NCBI GenBank assembly: GCA_021636625.1
Contig: JAJWLX010000072.1
Location: forward strand, 1-16,554
Direction: 5' to 3'
Source: Prevotella sp.
GTDB taxonomy: Bacteria > Bacteroidota > Bacteroidia > Bacteroidales > Bacteroidaceae
Length of the DNA stretch: 16,554 nucleotides
A program made the translations under genes and the position numbers. The notes beneath the pieces were generated by a model, which saw only the letters and a list, made by a program, of their open reading frames with translations, ran no database searches and was not told where the DNA came from. The first letter of the stretch is position 1. Each line of letters starts with the position of its first letter. This document shows, piece by piece, positions 6,676 to 14,864 of the stretch.

Positions 6676-6780
6676 GGCGAATCGGTACCGTTTGCAGCGA
6701 TACGAACGGTACCGATTGCAGTGATAGCATGGTACCGATTACACCGCTACGCTTGGTACCGATACAGCGCTATCGCCAGC
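6676..6780. repeat. Tandem array with 23-24 bp period built around GGTACC
   Basis: Four GGTACC palindromes lie at 6684, 6708, 6731 and 6755, at intervals of 24, 23 and 24 bp. The spacers are related: TGCAGCGATACG, TGCAGTGATAGC, ACACCGCTACGC, and ACAGCGCTATCG. On the minus strand the unit reads ATCGGTACC followed by a variable 6-8 bases and GTATCGCTG-like. The regular period of a little over two helical turns looks like an iteron or protein-binding array rather than a coding repeat. It lies between the Mrr-like gene stop (6821) and the REP-like repeat. Function unknown. Confidence 0.75.
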
Positions 6781-6820
6781 TTATAACCCTCTATTATTTG
6801 ATACAAAGAGAAAATCTTCT

Positions 6821-7921
6821 TTATTGTAAAGCATATTTTTGCTTTAAACGCAAATAGTCGTTTCGGTCTATCAATGTATGTTTTCTACCCTTCTCAAAAC
6901 ATATACGTCTACGTTTTTCTTCGTCATAATAGCTATAACAAAAATCAACAAACGGACCGTGTTCCCCTTGAAAATTACACCAAATTATAGGACAGCTATA
7001 ATTCAAATCCCCATCTTGGTCAATAATTACAATATTCGAGTAAGGGATTTTACCGATTTTAACAACGTTAAGTTCCATATGTTCACCCTGATAATCAAGT
7101 TTCTCGAACTCCTTTTTTTCCAACCATTGCCCATAAGGATTTATAACGATAGTTTCAGAAGTCCAAGGAGCTACATACAATTGGATACCATCATTATATA
7201 TATCATACAAGAAGAATTTAGCCCTAGTATCAGGCATTTCTTTATTACCACTTACAAGAGCAGCAACTCTATCTTTTATCGAACGAATTATCACCTCAGA
7301 GTACATGAATTTTTCCGATGGGAATTCTAGAAAATGCTCCTCTGTCTCATTAGTTATACTTTCTATCTTTCGTAGTAGTTTTTCCTTAACTAATTGTTCT
7401 CCTTTCTTTGCATATTCTATTATTTTTCGAGCATATTCTTCTTTGTCTATATCTGAGCCGAAGAATCTATCTTTTATAAATTTATATTCTTCTCTGTGTA
7501 AATCAATATCCAAATCGGTACTTTCAATTAGCATAGCTTTTGAGAAACCTTTCTCTTTTGCGTAAGTTTCAAAATCTTCGTATGCTTTTTTTCTAACATC
7601 ACAAGCAGCTACTACCAATATGACATTCCCCAAAATATCATTATTCCCATTAACAATTTTATCCACAATCTTCAAAAGATCAGACCTGGTTAGAGCTGCA
7701 CAACATTTACATTGGACAAAACACTTCAATTGGGAATCTTTTTCAACACACAAAATATCTACTCCCTCATCAGTACCTTTCATACCATAAGGGCGAAAGC
7801 CTTCATACTTACCAGAAGTCTTAAGCATGCTATAAACCATCATTTCAAACATAGATGATTTCAAATCTTCAAAATGCAATTTACGTGGAGAGATTACTAT
7901 TGTTTCATTTACATGTACCAT
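6821..7921 (-). CDS. Mrr-like PD-(D/E)XK restriction endonuclease-type protein
   Basis: This 366-aa protein has an N-terminal nuclease fold of the Mrr_cat type: FEMMVYSML with Glu26 in the first helix, GTDEGVDILC with Asp55, CFVQCKC with Gln70-x-Lys72, then the strand LGNVILVVAACDV and a helix KKAYEDFETYAKEKGF. These match the order of the family active site (D ... QxK). The C-terminal half (about 190-366) I do not recognise; it holds YVAPWTSETIVINPYGQWLEK and aromatic IIWCNFQGEHGPFVDFCYSYY and may be a recognition or effector module. Known Mrr-type enzymes cut modified DNA or act as single-gene restriction factors. The ATG at 7921 was chosen over the TTG at 7948, which lies within the promoter box and ahead of the transcript start. 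The gene is monocistronic, with its own promoter and terminator. Confidence 0.75.
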   Translation of the reverse strand: MVHVNETIVISPRKLHFEDLKSSMFEMMVYSMLKTSGKYEGFRPYGMKGTDEGVDILCVEKDSQLKCFVQCKCCAALTRSDLLKIVDKIVNGNNDILGNVILVVAACDVRKKAYEDFETYAKEKGFSKAMLIESTDLDIDLHREEYKFIKDRFFGSDIDKEEYARKIIEYAKKGEQLVKEKLLRKIESITNETEEHFLEFPSEKFMYSEVIIRSIKDRVAALVSGNKEMPDTRAKFFLYDIYNDGIQLYVAPWTSETIVINPYGQWLEKKEFEKLDYQGEHMELNVVKIGKIPYSNIVIIDQDGDLNYSCPIIWCNFQGEHGPFVDFCYSYYDEEKRRRICFEKGRKHTLIDRNDYLRLKQKYALQ

Positions 7922-7929
7922 AAGCCTAT
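7892..7929 (-). repeat. 38-bp gene-start repeat, copy 1
   Basis: Identical over 38 bases to 15041-15078 on the same strand. It covers eight bases upstream of the ATG and the first ten codons (MVHVNETIVI) of the Mrr-like gene. Confidence 0.95.
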
Positions 7930-7945
7930 CGTTTATATATCGGGG

Positions 7946-7977
7946 CAAAAATAGGACTTTAATTTGAATTCGCCAAA
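7946..7977 (-). promoter_or_regulatory. Promoter of the Mrr-like gene
   Basis: TTTG (7974-7977), a 20-nt spacer, and TATTTTTG (7946-7953) on the minus strand fit the Bacteroidetes consensus TTTG-N19-21-TAnnTTTG exactly. The leader before the ATG at 7921 would be about 20 nt. Confidence 0.85.
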
Positions 7978-8104
7978 CATTTAACGGAAAATTGTACTAT
8001 TATAGACGATATTTGAGAAAAAAGAATCAACGTATCTATATTTTTTGTACCTTTACCGGCAGAAAACGGATAGGGTTGTCCGGTAACTTAATAAAGTGAA
8101 ACGT

Positions 8105-8593
8105 ATGAAAAAGTATTTGATATTCCTTATATTTGCAGGACTAAGTTCCTGTATAGATGCTCAGACTGTCAAGGAGACGGTCAGGGGCAAATATGGTGAG
8201 AACCTAGGTACTGCAGAGACTACGATAAGAGGAGGTAAGAGTGTGACTATATACAAAGACAAGTTTGGGCAGATTACCGGTACATCTGAAAGCAGGACCG
8301 GCGCTTTTGGCAAAACCACCACGGTTTACAAAGATAAGTATGGTCAAAAAACGGGCACCAGCACTACAAGTCGTGGCTTGTTCTCATCGGGAACGACTAC
8401 TACCACTTATCGTGACAAGTACGGGCAGAAAACGGGCACCAGCACCACCAAGCATTCTGGCAATTCTGGTACCACCATCTATAGAGATAAGTATGGACAG
8501 GTTATCCGAAAGGGCACTATTAAGGGCAGGTTGCCACGCAAAAGTTCCGATTATTGCTACGGATGGAGCAGTTCTAAATCAAAAGGTAAATAA
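8105..8593 (+). CDS. Exported YG-repeat protein, function unknown
   Basis: This 162-aa protein starts with MKKYLIFLIFAGLSSC, a short signal peptide. Leu-Ser-Ser-Cys (13-16) fits a lipobox, so lipidation at Cys16 is possible; cleavage after IDA by signal peptidase I is the alternative. The mature part is built of repeats of Y-[KR]-D-K-[YF]-G-Q-x-T-G-T-S beginning at Tyr50, Tyr75, Tyr102 and Tyr126, with a weaker unit near residue 28 (GKYGENLGT), separated by Thr/Ser/Gly-rich spacers. The period is 24-27 residues, as in beta-hairpin wrap proteins. A basic tail (SSSKSKGK) closes it. I know no function; a surface or periplasmic structural role is plausible. The ATG at 8105 is preferred to GTG 8096 because the signal peptide then begins with MKK. 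No typical promoter with correct spacing was confirmed. Confidence 0.75.
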   Translation: MKKYLIFLIFAGLSSCIDAQTVKETVRGKYGENLGTAETTIRGGKSVTIYKDKFGQITGTSESRTGAFGKTTTVYKDKYGQKTGTSTTSRGLFSSGTTTTTYRDKYGQKTGTSTTKHSGNSGTTIYRDKYGQVIRKGTIKGRLPRKSSDYCYGWSSSKSKGK

Positions 8594-8630
8594 TCTGGAG
8601 AAACTGCTACAGAAATGGGATTAACTAATT

Positions 8631-8676
8631 TATGCCTCAAAATCATGCTGGTTACCCAACGTGATTTTGAGGCATA
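8631..8676. terminator. Bidirectional hairpin between convergent genes
   Basis: A perfect 15-bp inverted repeat, TATGCCTCAAAATCA (8631-8645) with TGATTTTGAGGCATA (8662-8676), lies between the stops at 8593 (plus) and 8689 (minus). No long T-run follows, but position and symmetry suit a shared terminator. Confidence 0.75.
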
Positions 8677-8688
8677 ATGCACATTTAT

Positions 8689-10353
8689 TTATTTCATCGC
8701 AATCTTGATAGAATCCTTACCCACTTTGGCGATAACCAAAGGTTCAGATACGGCATAAGAGGCAGCACCGTTGGCTGCAACCGTTGAGCCGAGATACTTG
8801 CCGTCAGCTGCGAAGAACTTCACCACCTCGCCGTCGTCAAGACCCGAGAGGCAGATGATGCCATCATGAGCCGAAGCCACCACGCCACGTGTTCTTACCT
8901 GATTGATGTTGGTACCATTATCCAGGTTAGCATTAATCCAATACAACGTAGCCTCCGCCTTATCAGATGCCGAATAGCCATCAGCGGTTGCATAAACTGA
9001 TATGTTATAGGCTGCAGAAAGAGTAACCTTGCCTTCCTTGTTATAAGCATTAGAAGCCATATCAGCATCCGTAATTGTATAATGATACTCAGCACCAGCC
9101 GTTTCGCTAGCGAACTTCAACTCACCTGATGCGTAAGAAATAGATGGTGTAGCACATGGAGTAACCGGCTTGGTATCATCACCAGATTCGCTAGGATTCC
9201 AGGCGTAGATATATTTATACTTAGTTCCAAATGCATTTTTATAATCCTGAAGATATTCTGCAGGGACTTTAATGATACAATTAGTTTGCAAATCCAACGA
9301 AGGGTAAGATGAATTTGTAGGTTTACCTTTAAAATAAACCAATTCTAGATTAGAACAACGAGAGAAGCAATCTCCCCCCAACGACACTACAGATGAAGGA
9401 ATGGATATGGAAGTCAATGCCGTGCAATCATGGAAACAACCTAACCCCAATGATGTAACAGATGAAGGTATGGAGACAGATGTTAAAGCGCAACATCCAT
9501 CGAAGCATTTATCTCCCAAAGAAGTAACAGATGAAGGAATTATGAGCGAAGTTAAACCTGTACAACCTGAAAAGCAAGAATCATCCAAAGATGTAATAGA
9601 AGGAGGAATCGTTACAGAAGTTAAGTTACAACACCATTCAAAACATCTAAACCCCAATGTTGTAACAGTCGATGGGATGATGATAGAAGACAAACTTTCA
9701 CAAGCTGCAAAACAATACTCCCCCAATGTCGTAACAGAAGAAGGTATGGTAATTGAAGCCAAACTAGTACAGCCAAAGAAACAACCGCCATCCAATGTCA
9801 TAACAGAAGAAGGTATAGTAACAGAAGTCAAACTAGTACAATTATTGAAACAACCGCTACTCAATGAAGTAATAGAGGTCGGTATAAAAATGGAAGTCAA
9901 ACTAGTACAGTCACTGAAACAACCGCTACCCAATGACGTAACAGAAGAAGGTATGGTAATTGAAGTTAAACCTGTACAGCCTCTAAAACAAGATTCCCCC
10001 AATGACGTAACAGAAGAAGGAATAGTAATAGAGGTCAGCTCACCACAAGTCAAGAAACAATTATCCCCAAAAGCGACAACTCGATAATCTACTCCCTCAT
10101 TATCCTTAACCTTTTCAGAAACAACTATATCACCAGAATAATTGCCATCCGTTTTAGGCATAAGAGCAGCTGTCTTAGCACCTGTATCCAACAAATAACG
10201 AAACCCATCAATAACTTCAAATTTGACTTCTTGTGCCATTGCACTACTTGCAGTCATGATCATCACAACTACCAAAACAACAAAACTCTTAAAAGAGCTT
10301 TGGGCAAATAGGCTATTGACTACGAACCCCTTTTTAAACGTAAAAACTTTCAT
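8689..10353 (-). CDS. BspA-like leucine-rich repeat surface protein
   Basis: This is a 554-aa exported protein. A long basic n-region is followed by a hydrophobic core and the SSAMA-QE cleavage site at about residue 40. Residues 95-340 hold eleven leucine-rich repeats of the BspA/TpLRR (LRR_5) class, each 23 residues on the pattern CFxxCTxLTSITIPSSVTSLGxx; the eleventh is degenerate. Next, residues about 390-470 resemble a beta-sandwich of the chitobiase-C/bacterial Ig type (CATPSISYASGELKFASETAGAEYHYTI). The C-terminal ~70 residues (VKFFAADGKYLGS ... SIKIAMK) resemble the terminal modules of many Prevotella surface proteins, possibly for secretion or anchoring. Known BspA proteins bind fibronectin, fibrinogen or mucin-type host targets; the ligand here is unknown. 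No clear TTTG/TAnnTTTG promoter was found ahead of the ATG at 10353. Confidence 0.9.
   Translation of the reverse strand: MKVFTFKKGFVVNSLFAQSSFKSFVVLVVVMIMTASSAMAQEVKFEVIDGFRYLLDTGAKTAALMPKTDGNYSGDIVVSEKVKDNEGVDYRVVAFGDNCFLTCGELTSITIPSSVTSLGESCFRGCTGLTSITIPSSVTSLGSGCFSDCTSLTSIFIPTSITSLSSGCFNNCTSLTSVTIPSSVMTLDGGCFFGCTSLASITIPSSVTTLGEYCFAACESLSSIIIPSTVTTLGFRCFEWCCNLTSVTIPPSITSLDDSCFSGCTGLTSLIIPSSVTSLGDKCFDGCCALTSVSIPSSVTSLGLGCFHDCTALTSISIPSSVVSLGGDCFSRCSNLELVYFKGKPTNSSYPSLDLQTNCIIKVPAEYLQDYKNAFGTKYKYIYAWNPSESGDDTKPVTPCATPSISYASGELKFASETAGAEYHYTITDADMASNAYNKEGKVTLSAAYNISVYATADGYSASDKAEATLYWINANLDNGTNINQVRTRGVVASAHDGIICLSGLDDGEVVKFFAADGKYLGSTVAANGAASYAVSEPLVIAKVGKDSIKIAMK
9334..10071 (-). repeat. 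69-bp coding repeats of the leucine-rich repeat protein
   Basis: Eleven successive 69-bp units encode the 23-residue leucine-rich repeats. The units are diverged at DNA level but keep the IPSSVTSL core. They create a long open frame on the opposite strand that is not a gene. Confidence 0.85.
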
Positions 10354-10413
10354 AAGCTAATATTTAAAAATTCACCAACATCTAATTCATATTCAAGAAT
10401 CGCCCTCACACAT

Positions 10414-10512
10414 CTATGATTGTTCCGGCAATTCCGTTTCCATTTCCACGGCTTTCGTAAATGTCATGATAGGCGGCAGCTTTACCCCCTTACTTCTCAA
10501 ATACTTCACCAT
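10414..10512 (-). CDS. 32-codon ORF after the restriction enzyme gene
   Basis: An ATG-initiated ORF (MVKYLRSKGVKLPPIMTF...) lies in the same reading frame as the restriction enzyme gene, after its TAA, nine codons and a second TAA. The basic N-terminal half and acidic end look protein-like, and it would be the last item of the defence operon. It may be a small co-transcribed protein or a C-terminal remnant of a decayed gene. I do not recognise it, and chance is possible at this length. Confidence 0.3.
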   Translation of the reverse strand: MVKYLRSKGVKLPPIMTFTKAVEMETELPEQS

Positions 10513-10539
10513 TTACTTCTTTACAATCGTGGATACAAT

Positions 10540-11610
10540 TTAAAATATCTTATTGGCAATATCTTTTATGATATTTACAGTATCATCCTTAGCATTTATC
10601 ACTTTTGCAAATTTGAGCAAGCCATTTACAAAATCCCGAACGGTGAGTTCCTTCAAATCACAGATACGAAGTTTAGCATAATTCAAAATGGAAATCAAGC
10701 AACAGTAATGTCCTTCTCTTCCAACCTCCTTCAGGTACTTGAATACTTCCTGTTCTTCAAAAGTAACATTCTTTCCATAAACAAACATGCTTGTTGTTAG
10801 ACCTGCATTTTTGAATTTGGTTATAGCATGGACAACATCATGCTTGGTGAAAGTCTTGTCTTTTACCTCTATGGAATAGACTAATGAATCTTCTTTGTCA
10901 TACACATCAATATCACCAACTTCTTTTGAAGAGGCACCGCTTTCATTAACATTATGTGGTCTTACCGTGTAGTTGGCTCCTAAATACATTTTTTCGAGTT
11001 CCGCAACAATAAGCGGACATACTTCTCCTTCCATACTATGGTCAGTTATGGAATAAATGTAGTCCAAGACAATTTGTGAGAAATCACTGATATCAATTAC
11101 GGTATCTGCAATTGAATACTTGGCGACATACTCTTCATGTATCTCTTTCATCACAAATAAAGCATTCTTCAATCTACTATATGCAGTTTTGCTATTTTTA
11201 ATTCGCGATAAGACATCTATAAGCTGCAATAGAATACTCTTATCTTTTCCGCTTCTAACAGCATTACTTGCTGACAGAAACTCGAAACGTGCCGGTTTAT
11301 TAAGAAAAGGTTCGTTCGAGCTTCCAAGACACCCCTGCAAATGTATTGTTTCAAACGGCACAATGACTTTATGACATAAGGATCTAGCATCAAATCGTCC
11401 GTTCTTTCCATCTCCTTTTTGAAGACTTAGGATGTTGGCTTTACCATTTGTTGCCTTGGCAAGAATAGCTGTTACCAAGATATACCTATACGTCTTATGT
11501 GGTCCACGCAAGATGGACTCTATGATTCTTCCATCCTCATCAGAAGGCTTTTCCTGCTCGGAAAAAGCTCTATCAAGGATTAGTGCTGCAGTTTTTATAT
11601 CTATTGTCAT
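10540..11610 (-). CDS. Type II restriction endonuclease, SacI-family-like
   Basis: This 356-aa protein has features of the SacI-type restriction enzyme family: a helical N-terminal domain, then SLQKGDGKNGRFDARSLCHK and IVPFE at residues 63-86, and GSSNEPFLNKPARFE near 96-110. A PD-(D/E)XK core follows, with GDIDV (Asp235) and SIEVKD (Glu248-x-Lys250). It should cut double-stranded DNA at a short palindrome. If truly SacI-like the site may be GAGCTC, but the sequence alone does not show this. It starts 3 nt after the methyltransferase stop (ATG at 11610, stop codon ending at 11613), the tight coupling usual for restriction-modification pairs. The methyltransferase precedes it in the transcript, so protection would be made before cutting activity. 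Confidence 0.8.
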   Translation of the reverse strand: MTIDIKTAALILDRAFSEQEKPSDEDGRIIESILRGPHKTYRYILVTAILAKATNGKANILSLQKGDGKNGRFDARSLCHKVIVPFETIHLQGCLGSSNEPFLNKPARFEFLSASNAVRSGKDKSILLQLIDVLSRIKNSKTAYSRLKNALFVMKEIHEEYVAKYSIADTVIDISDFSQIVLDYIYSITDHSMEGEVCPLIVAELEKMYLGANYTVRPHNVNESGASSKEVGDIDVYDKEDSLVYSIEVKDKTFTKHDVVHAITKFKNAGLTTSMFVYGKNVTFEEQEVFKYLKEVGREGHYCCLISILNYAKLRICDLKELTVRDFVNGLLKFAKVINAKDDTVNIIKDIANKIF

Positions 11611-11612
11611 AT

Positions 11613-12725
11613 TTAACTAAATAAAGAGGATTGATAAATAATGGACGTTTTGCCTTTCAATACGTCAATAACCATACTGCAAACCGCTTTTGCTAAGTTG
11701 CATGGCACAGCATTGCCAATTTGCGTATATTGTGAAGACTGGCTTCCACAGAAAACATAATCCAATGGAAATGTCTGAATAATACGCGCTTCATCTACAG
11801 TAAGTCTTCTCAAATATGAAGGAACTTTCGCGCATTTTGCATTGGATATGTCTTCCATCAACTTTTCATGATAACTTTCCACCCAAGGGCGTTCGTTTTC
11901 ATAAAGTGCTTTTTCATCGATGATTGGAGTTTTATTGCCTCCCATAGATGCCGGAAGGGTTGCGCTATATCCATCAATGCGCATAGGACGCCCAAGACCA
12001 TTAAATAACATCCCTGCATAAGGGGATTTGCGCATGACAGGATTTGCTGTAAGTGTTATCTTTGCTTTACAGATACTTTGGTTATTTCCTGTTCCTGCTT
12101 TGTCAAGTACACTTAATGCCTCACGAACATTTGGTGCTTTACACTTGTATTTCGCCAACATAATCTCCAAATCAGGTGATGCATCTTTGCCATTTTGGAA
12201 GCCAATAATAAATAATCTTTCTCGTGCCTGAGGCACTCCGAAATCAGAGGCGTTCAACACACAAAAATTTACAGAATATCCTAATTCCGTGAATCTTTTC
12301 AATAATGCGGTACGCACCGAAGCCCAACGTTCAAGGACACCTAAAGCTTTTACATTTTCCATGATGAAAGCATTTGGCATAAGAGTTTCTATAACTTTAA
12401 CATAACTCCAAACCAGTTGGCTTCTTTCATCATCAACTTTCATTTTTCCAGCAACAGAAAAGCCTTGACAAGGTGGACCTCCTATAACAAGTTCAATGTC
12501 TCCTTTCAATTCAGCAAGAGAAGGTATCAAATCATTGATATCACCATAATGAATGTGATTACCAATATTAAGAGAATAAGATTCGTTAGCTTCTTTCATC
12601 TTATCATTAGCCCACACTATTTTTGCACCAGCCATAATTGCACCAATGTCAAGCCCACCTGCCCCTGAGAACAAAGAAACAGTGGGTATTATATTGTTTT
12701 TTAATAACTCTTGTATTTTTTTCAT
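11613..12725 (-). CDS. C5-cytosine DNA methyltransferase of the restriction-modification pair
   Basis: This 370-aa enzyme transfers a methyl group from S-adenosylmethionine to cytosine C5. Motif I SLFSGAGGLDIG is at residues 17-28, motif IV GGPPCQGFS has the catalytic Cys86, motif VI ENV has Glu123, motif VIII QARER is at 166-170, and motif X QIGNAVP lies near residue 340. The variable target-recognition part lies between about 190 and 310. I chose the ATG at 12725; the track of open frame begins at a TTG three codons earlier. It begins 14 nt after the DUF262 gene stop and is followed within 3 nt by the restriction enzyme gene, so all three should share one transcript. It should protect the host from the adjacent nuclease. 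Confidence 0.95.
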   Translation of the reverse strand: MKKIQELLKNNIIPTVSLFSGAGGLDIGAIMAGAKIVWANDKMKEANESYSLNIGNHIHYGDINDLIPSLAELKGDIELVIGGPPCQGFSVAGKMKVDDERSQLVWSYVKVIETLMPNAFIMENVKALGVLERWASVRTALLKRFTELGYSVNFCVLNASDFGVPQARERLFIIGFQNGKDASPDLEIMLAKYKCKAPNVREALSVLDKAGTGNNQSICKAKITLTANPVMRKSPYAGMLFNGLGRPMRIDGYSATLPASMGGNKTPIIDEKALYENERPWVESYHEKLMEDISNAKCAKVPSYLRRLTVDEARIIQTFPLDYVFCGSQSSQYTQIGNAVPCNLAKAVCSMVIDVLKGKTSIIYQSSLFS

Positions 12726-12738
12726 TCGATACAAAATT

Positions 12739-14841
12739 TTACTCTTTATTCTTTCTTAATTTTTTTATTTGTCCTATCTGTATTCCATCTTCTGTTCGCC
12801 AACGTTCCCACCCATTATGCGACCCATGAAGGATAATGCAGGCTGCCGTGGATAACGCAGTACCGTTTGTTCGCTTAGAATAAACAAAATAGTTTGTTTT
12901 AAAAACTATATTTGCCCCTTCCTCAGCTATGACCCCCGACTCCAGAAGTTCATTTCTAAGTAACTCAACATCTTCATATAGAGCAGGATTGGAAACGCTT
13001 GTACATAGTTCTGAGCCTGCAAGAATCTCCACACTACCATTATCTGGATAGTAGTATCCACTGGCAGATACCTTATCACTGTCTATCCGTATCGCAACCT
13101 TAGAAATCAAAGACTCTTTCGCCTCATAATATGGGTAGAGGCTAGCAATCTTCAAGATCAACTCTTGCGTTCGATTCTCTATATCCCCTATAAGCCAATG
13201 TTCTTTTTTCAGGATTTCCTGATTAATTCTAAGATGACCAGTAGAAGCCAGAATCTTGTTTTTATATTCCCAAACCTTATTGCTCATTTTACTGTTGTCA
13301 CTCTTAGATGCCAAGGTAAGGTTACCAAGACGATGAACATTAGAATCGTAGGTTTCCTTATCTACAGCCAACTTCTCATACCATTCCATTGTTGCAGTCT
13401 GCGGCATCAGATGTTCTATGCTTAGATGAGAAAAATCAACTGGCGCTGGATTATTATCCATTTCCAATTTGCGGAAGAATATTGAGACCCATTTACGAAG
13501 ACTATACATATTCGCATTCTGAATGCGATCGCGTAATCGATTATCATCCGGCATTTCTTGTGCCGTTCCCTTATTACGATTGACTAAGTTTTTCTTGAAT
13601 ATCTCAACAATATTTTTATAACTTCCATCGCAATCTGCCATAGTTTCCTTCAATAATAATGGGAAATAGCGGGTAATATCACTAGTGTCCATACCGCAAA
13701 GTGCTCTACGCATCAAATACGAGTTAAGTATCGATAGTATCGCTCCCAACTGTTCTGCCGTAATGTGATTCTTACCATTGTTCACTTTAGAATCATAGAG
13801 AGCATATAACTCCATCAATAATGGAGCAGGCATATCCGACAAGATAAAACGGAATTCTTCTAATGGCTTCTGAAGGACCTTGTCTTGTGATATAACCGGA
13901 GCTTTGTATAGGGCATTATAATACCCAGCATATCTCACTATCTCCTTGAATATTTTTTCGACCCCATATTCAGCAGAAGAAGCTCGAAACCATTCTGTGA
14001 ATGAACGATACACATTGCTCTTGTTGACAAGACTTTGTCTCTTAGCCATAATAAAGAAACGGAAGAAAGACTCTAATTTTCTTGAGTCGGATGAAACCAG
14101 AAGTTCCAAGCGCTTCCAATATTTCTCGTAATACTTTTCCTGCAGATCAGTATTTATCGGCATAAGTATATAGTTACGAATCAAATCACTGGCTGTAAGT
14201 TTTGCTCCTGTAGCATTGATGCTTTCGAAAATATTCTGAGGATAATCATCCTTCCCTATAGGAACACAAACTATATATAGCTTATTGATTGCGTCCAACA
14301 TTTCCGTAAAGGTATATTTCTCAAGCATTTTACCCAATCTTTCTCTGATATAGCAGAAATTCAAATAAACATTAGATTTCTTATCTGTTATAAAATCGAA
14401 TTCACGAGTTACTATCTGCTGATATACTTTATCGTCAGAAACTAACGGTTTCAGTTTATACTTATTCGTCTCACCAAACTGATTAACCAAATACATTTTT
14501 TCCAACTTTTCTGCATCATCAGCCATATCTTTCTGAAGCATGAGTTCCTTTAGTGCATACATCAACAGGAATATGGTAGTAAGCCTTTGCTGCCCATCAA
14601 TTACGGAACGTTCACGTTGGAAAGCAGAGAAACTTGTCTCTAAGTAAATCATGATGCCCAAGAAATGTTTTGTTCTTTCACCACTAAGTATCGATGAAAT
14701 ATCTTCCATCAACTGCTTAACTTCCCTATTTGCAGTCCAGGTATAGTTACGTTGATAGGCAGGGATTACATATTGTACCCCCGTACTTCCATAAAGAAGT
14801 TCCATTAAACCGACCTTAACAGGTATATTCTCTTGCATCAT
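12739..14841 (-). CDS. DUF262-DUF1524-DUF4357 protein, GmrSD-type modification-dependent nuclease
   Basis: This 700-aa protein joins three modules. The N-terminal DUF262 domain has IPAYQRNYTW (26-35) and the nucleotide-binding motif IDGQQRLTT (81-89). The HNH/DUF1524 nuclease domain has LSIEHLMPQT with His477 and HRLGNLTLAS with His503 and Asn507, matching the active site of GmrSD and SspE-like enzymes. The C-terminal ~70 residues (TALSTAACIILHGSHNGWERWRTEDG) match DUF4357. Known relatives are NTP-dependent restriction factors against DNA with modified bases or phosphorothioates. It is the first gene of the defence operon, under a strong promoter 24 nt upstream. Its position ahead of a C5 methyltransferase gene suggests a partnership or a joint island; whether it senses that methylation is not shown. 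Start: MM at 14841, right after the promoter leader. Confidence 0.88.
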   Translation of the reverse strand: MMQENIPVKVGLMELLYGSTGVQYVIPAYQRNYTWTANREVKQLMEDISSILSGERTKHFLGIMIYLETSFSAFQRERSVIDGQQRLTTIFLLMYALKELMLQKDMADDAEKLEKMYLVNQFGETNKYKLKPLVSDDKVYQQIVTREFDFITDKKSNVYLNFCYIRERLGKMLEKYTFTEMLDAINKLYIVCVPIGKDDYPQNIFESINATGAKLTASDLIRNYILMPINTDLQEKYYEKYWKRLELLVSSDSRKLESFFRFFIMAKRQSLVNKSNVYRSFTEWFRASSAEYGVEKIFKEIVRYAGYYNALYKAPVISQDKVLQKPLEEFRFILSDMPAPLLMELYALYDSKVNNGKNHITAEQLGAILSILNSYLMRRALCGMDTSDITRYFPLLLKETMADCDGSYKNIVEIFKKNLVNRNKGTAQEMPDDNRLRDRIQNANMYSLRKWVSIFFRKLEMDNNPAPVDFSHLSIEHLMPQTATMEWYEKLAVDKETYDSNVHRLGNLTLASKSDNSKMSNKVWEYKNKILASTGHLRINQEILKKEHWLIGDIENRTQELILKIASLYPYYEAKESLISKVAIRIDSDKVSASGYYYPDNGSVEILAGSELCTSVSNPALYEDVELLRNELLESGVIAEEGANIVFKTNYFVYSKRTNGTALSTAACIILHGSHNGWERWRTEDGIQIGQIKKLRKNKE

Positions 14842-14864
14842 ATCTAACTAAATAATTAATTTTG

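Noticed and set aside
6676..6780. CRISPR array
   Set aside because: The repeats are degenerate with 23-24 bp period and no spacers of CRISPR size; no cas genes are in the window.
7922..7948. TTG start at 7948 for the Mrr-like gene
   Set aside because: The TTG is part of the -7 promoter box, upstream of the expected transcript start.
8012..8055. Promoter for the YG-repeat gene (TACCTTTA with TTTG upstream)
   Set aside because: The spacer from TTTG to the box is about 32 nt, well outside the 19-21 nt norm, so it was not listed.
9401..10087. Long plus-strand open frame (228 codons)
   Set aside because: It is the complement of the leucine-rich repeat array; the repeated 69-bp structure keeps it open by chance. 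The minus-strand frame has a signal peptide and clear repeats.
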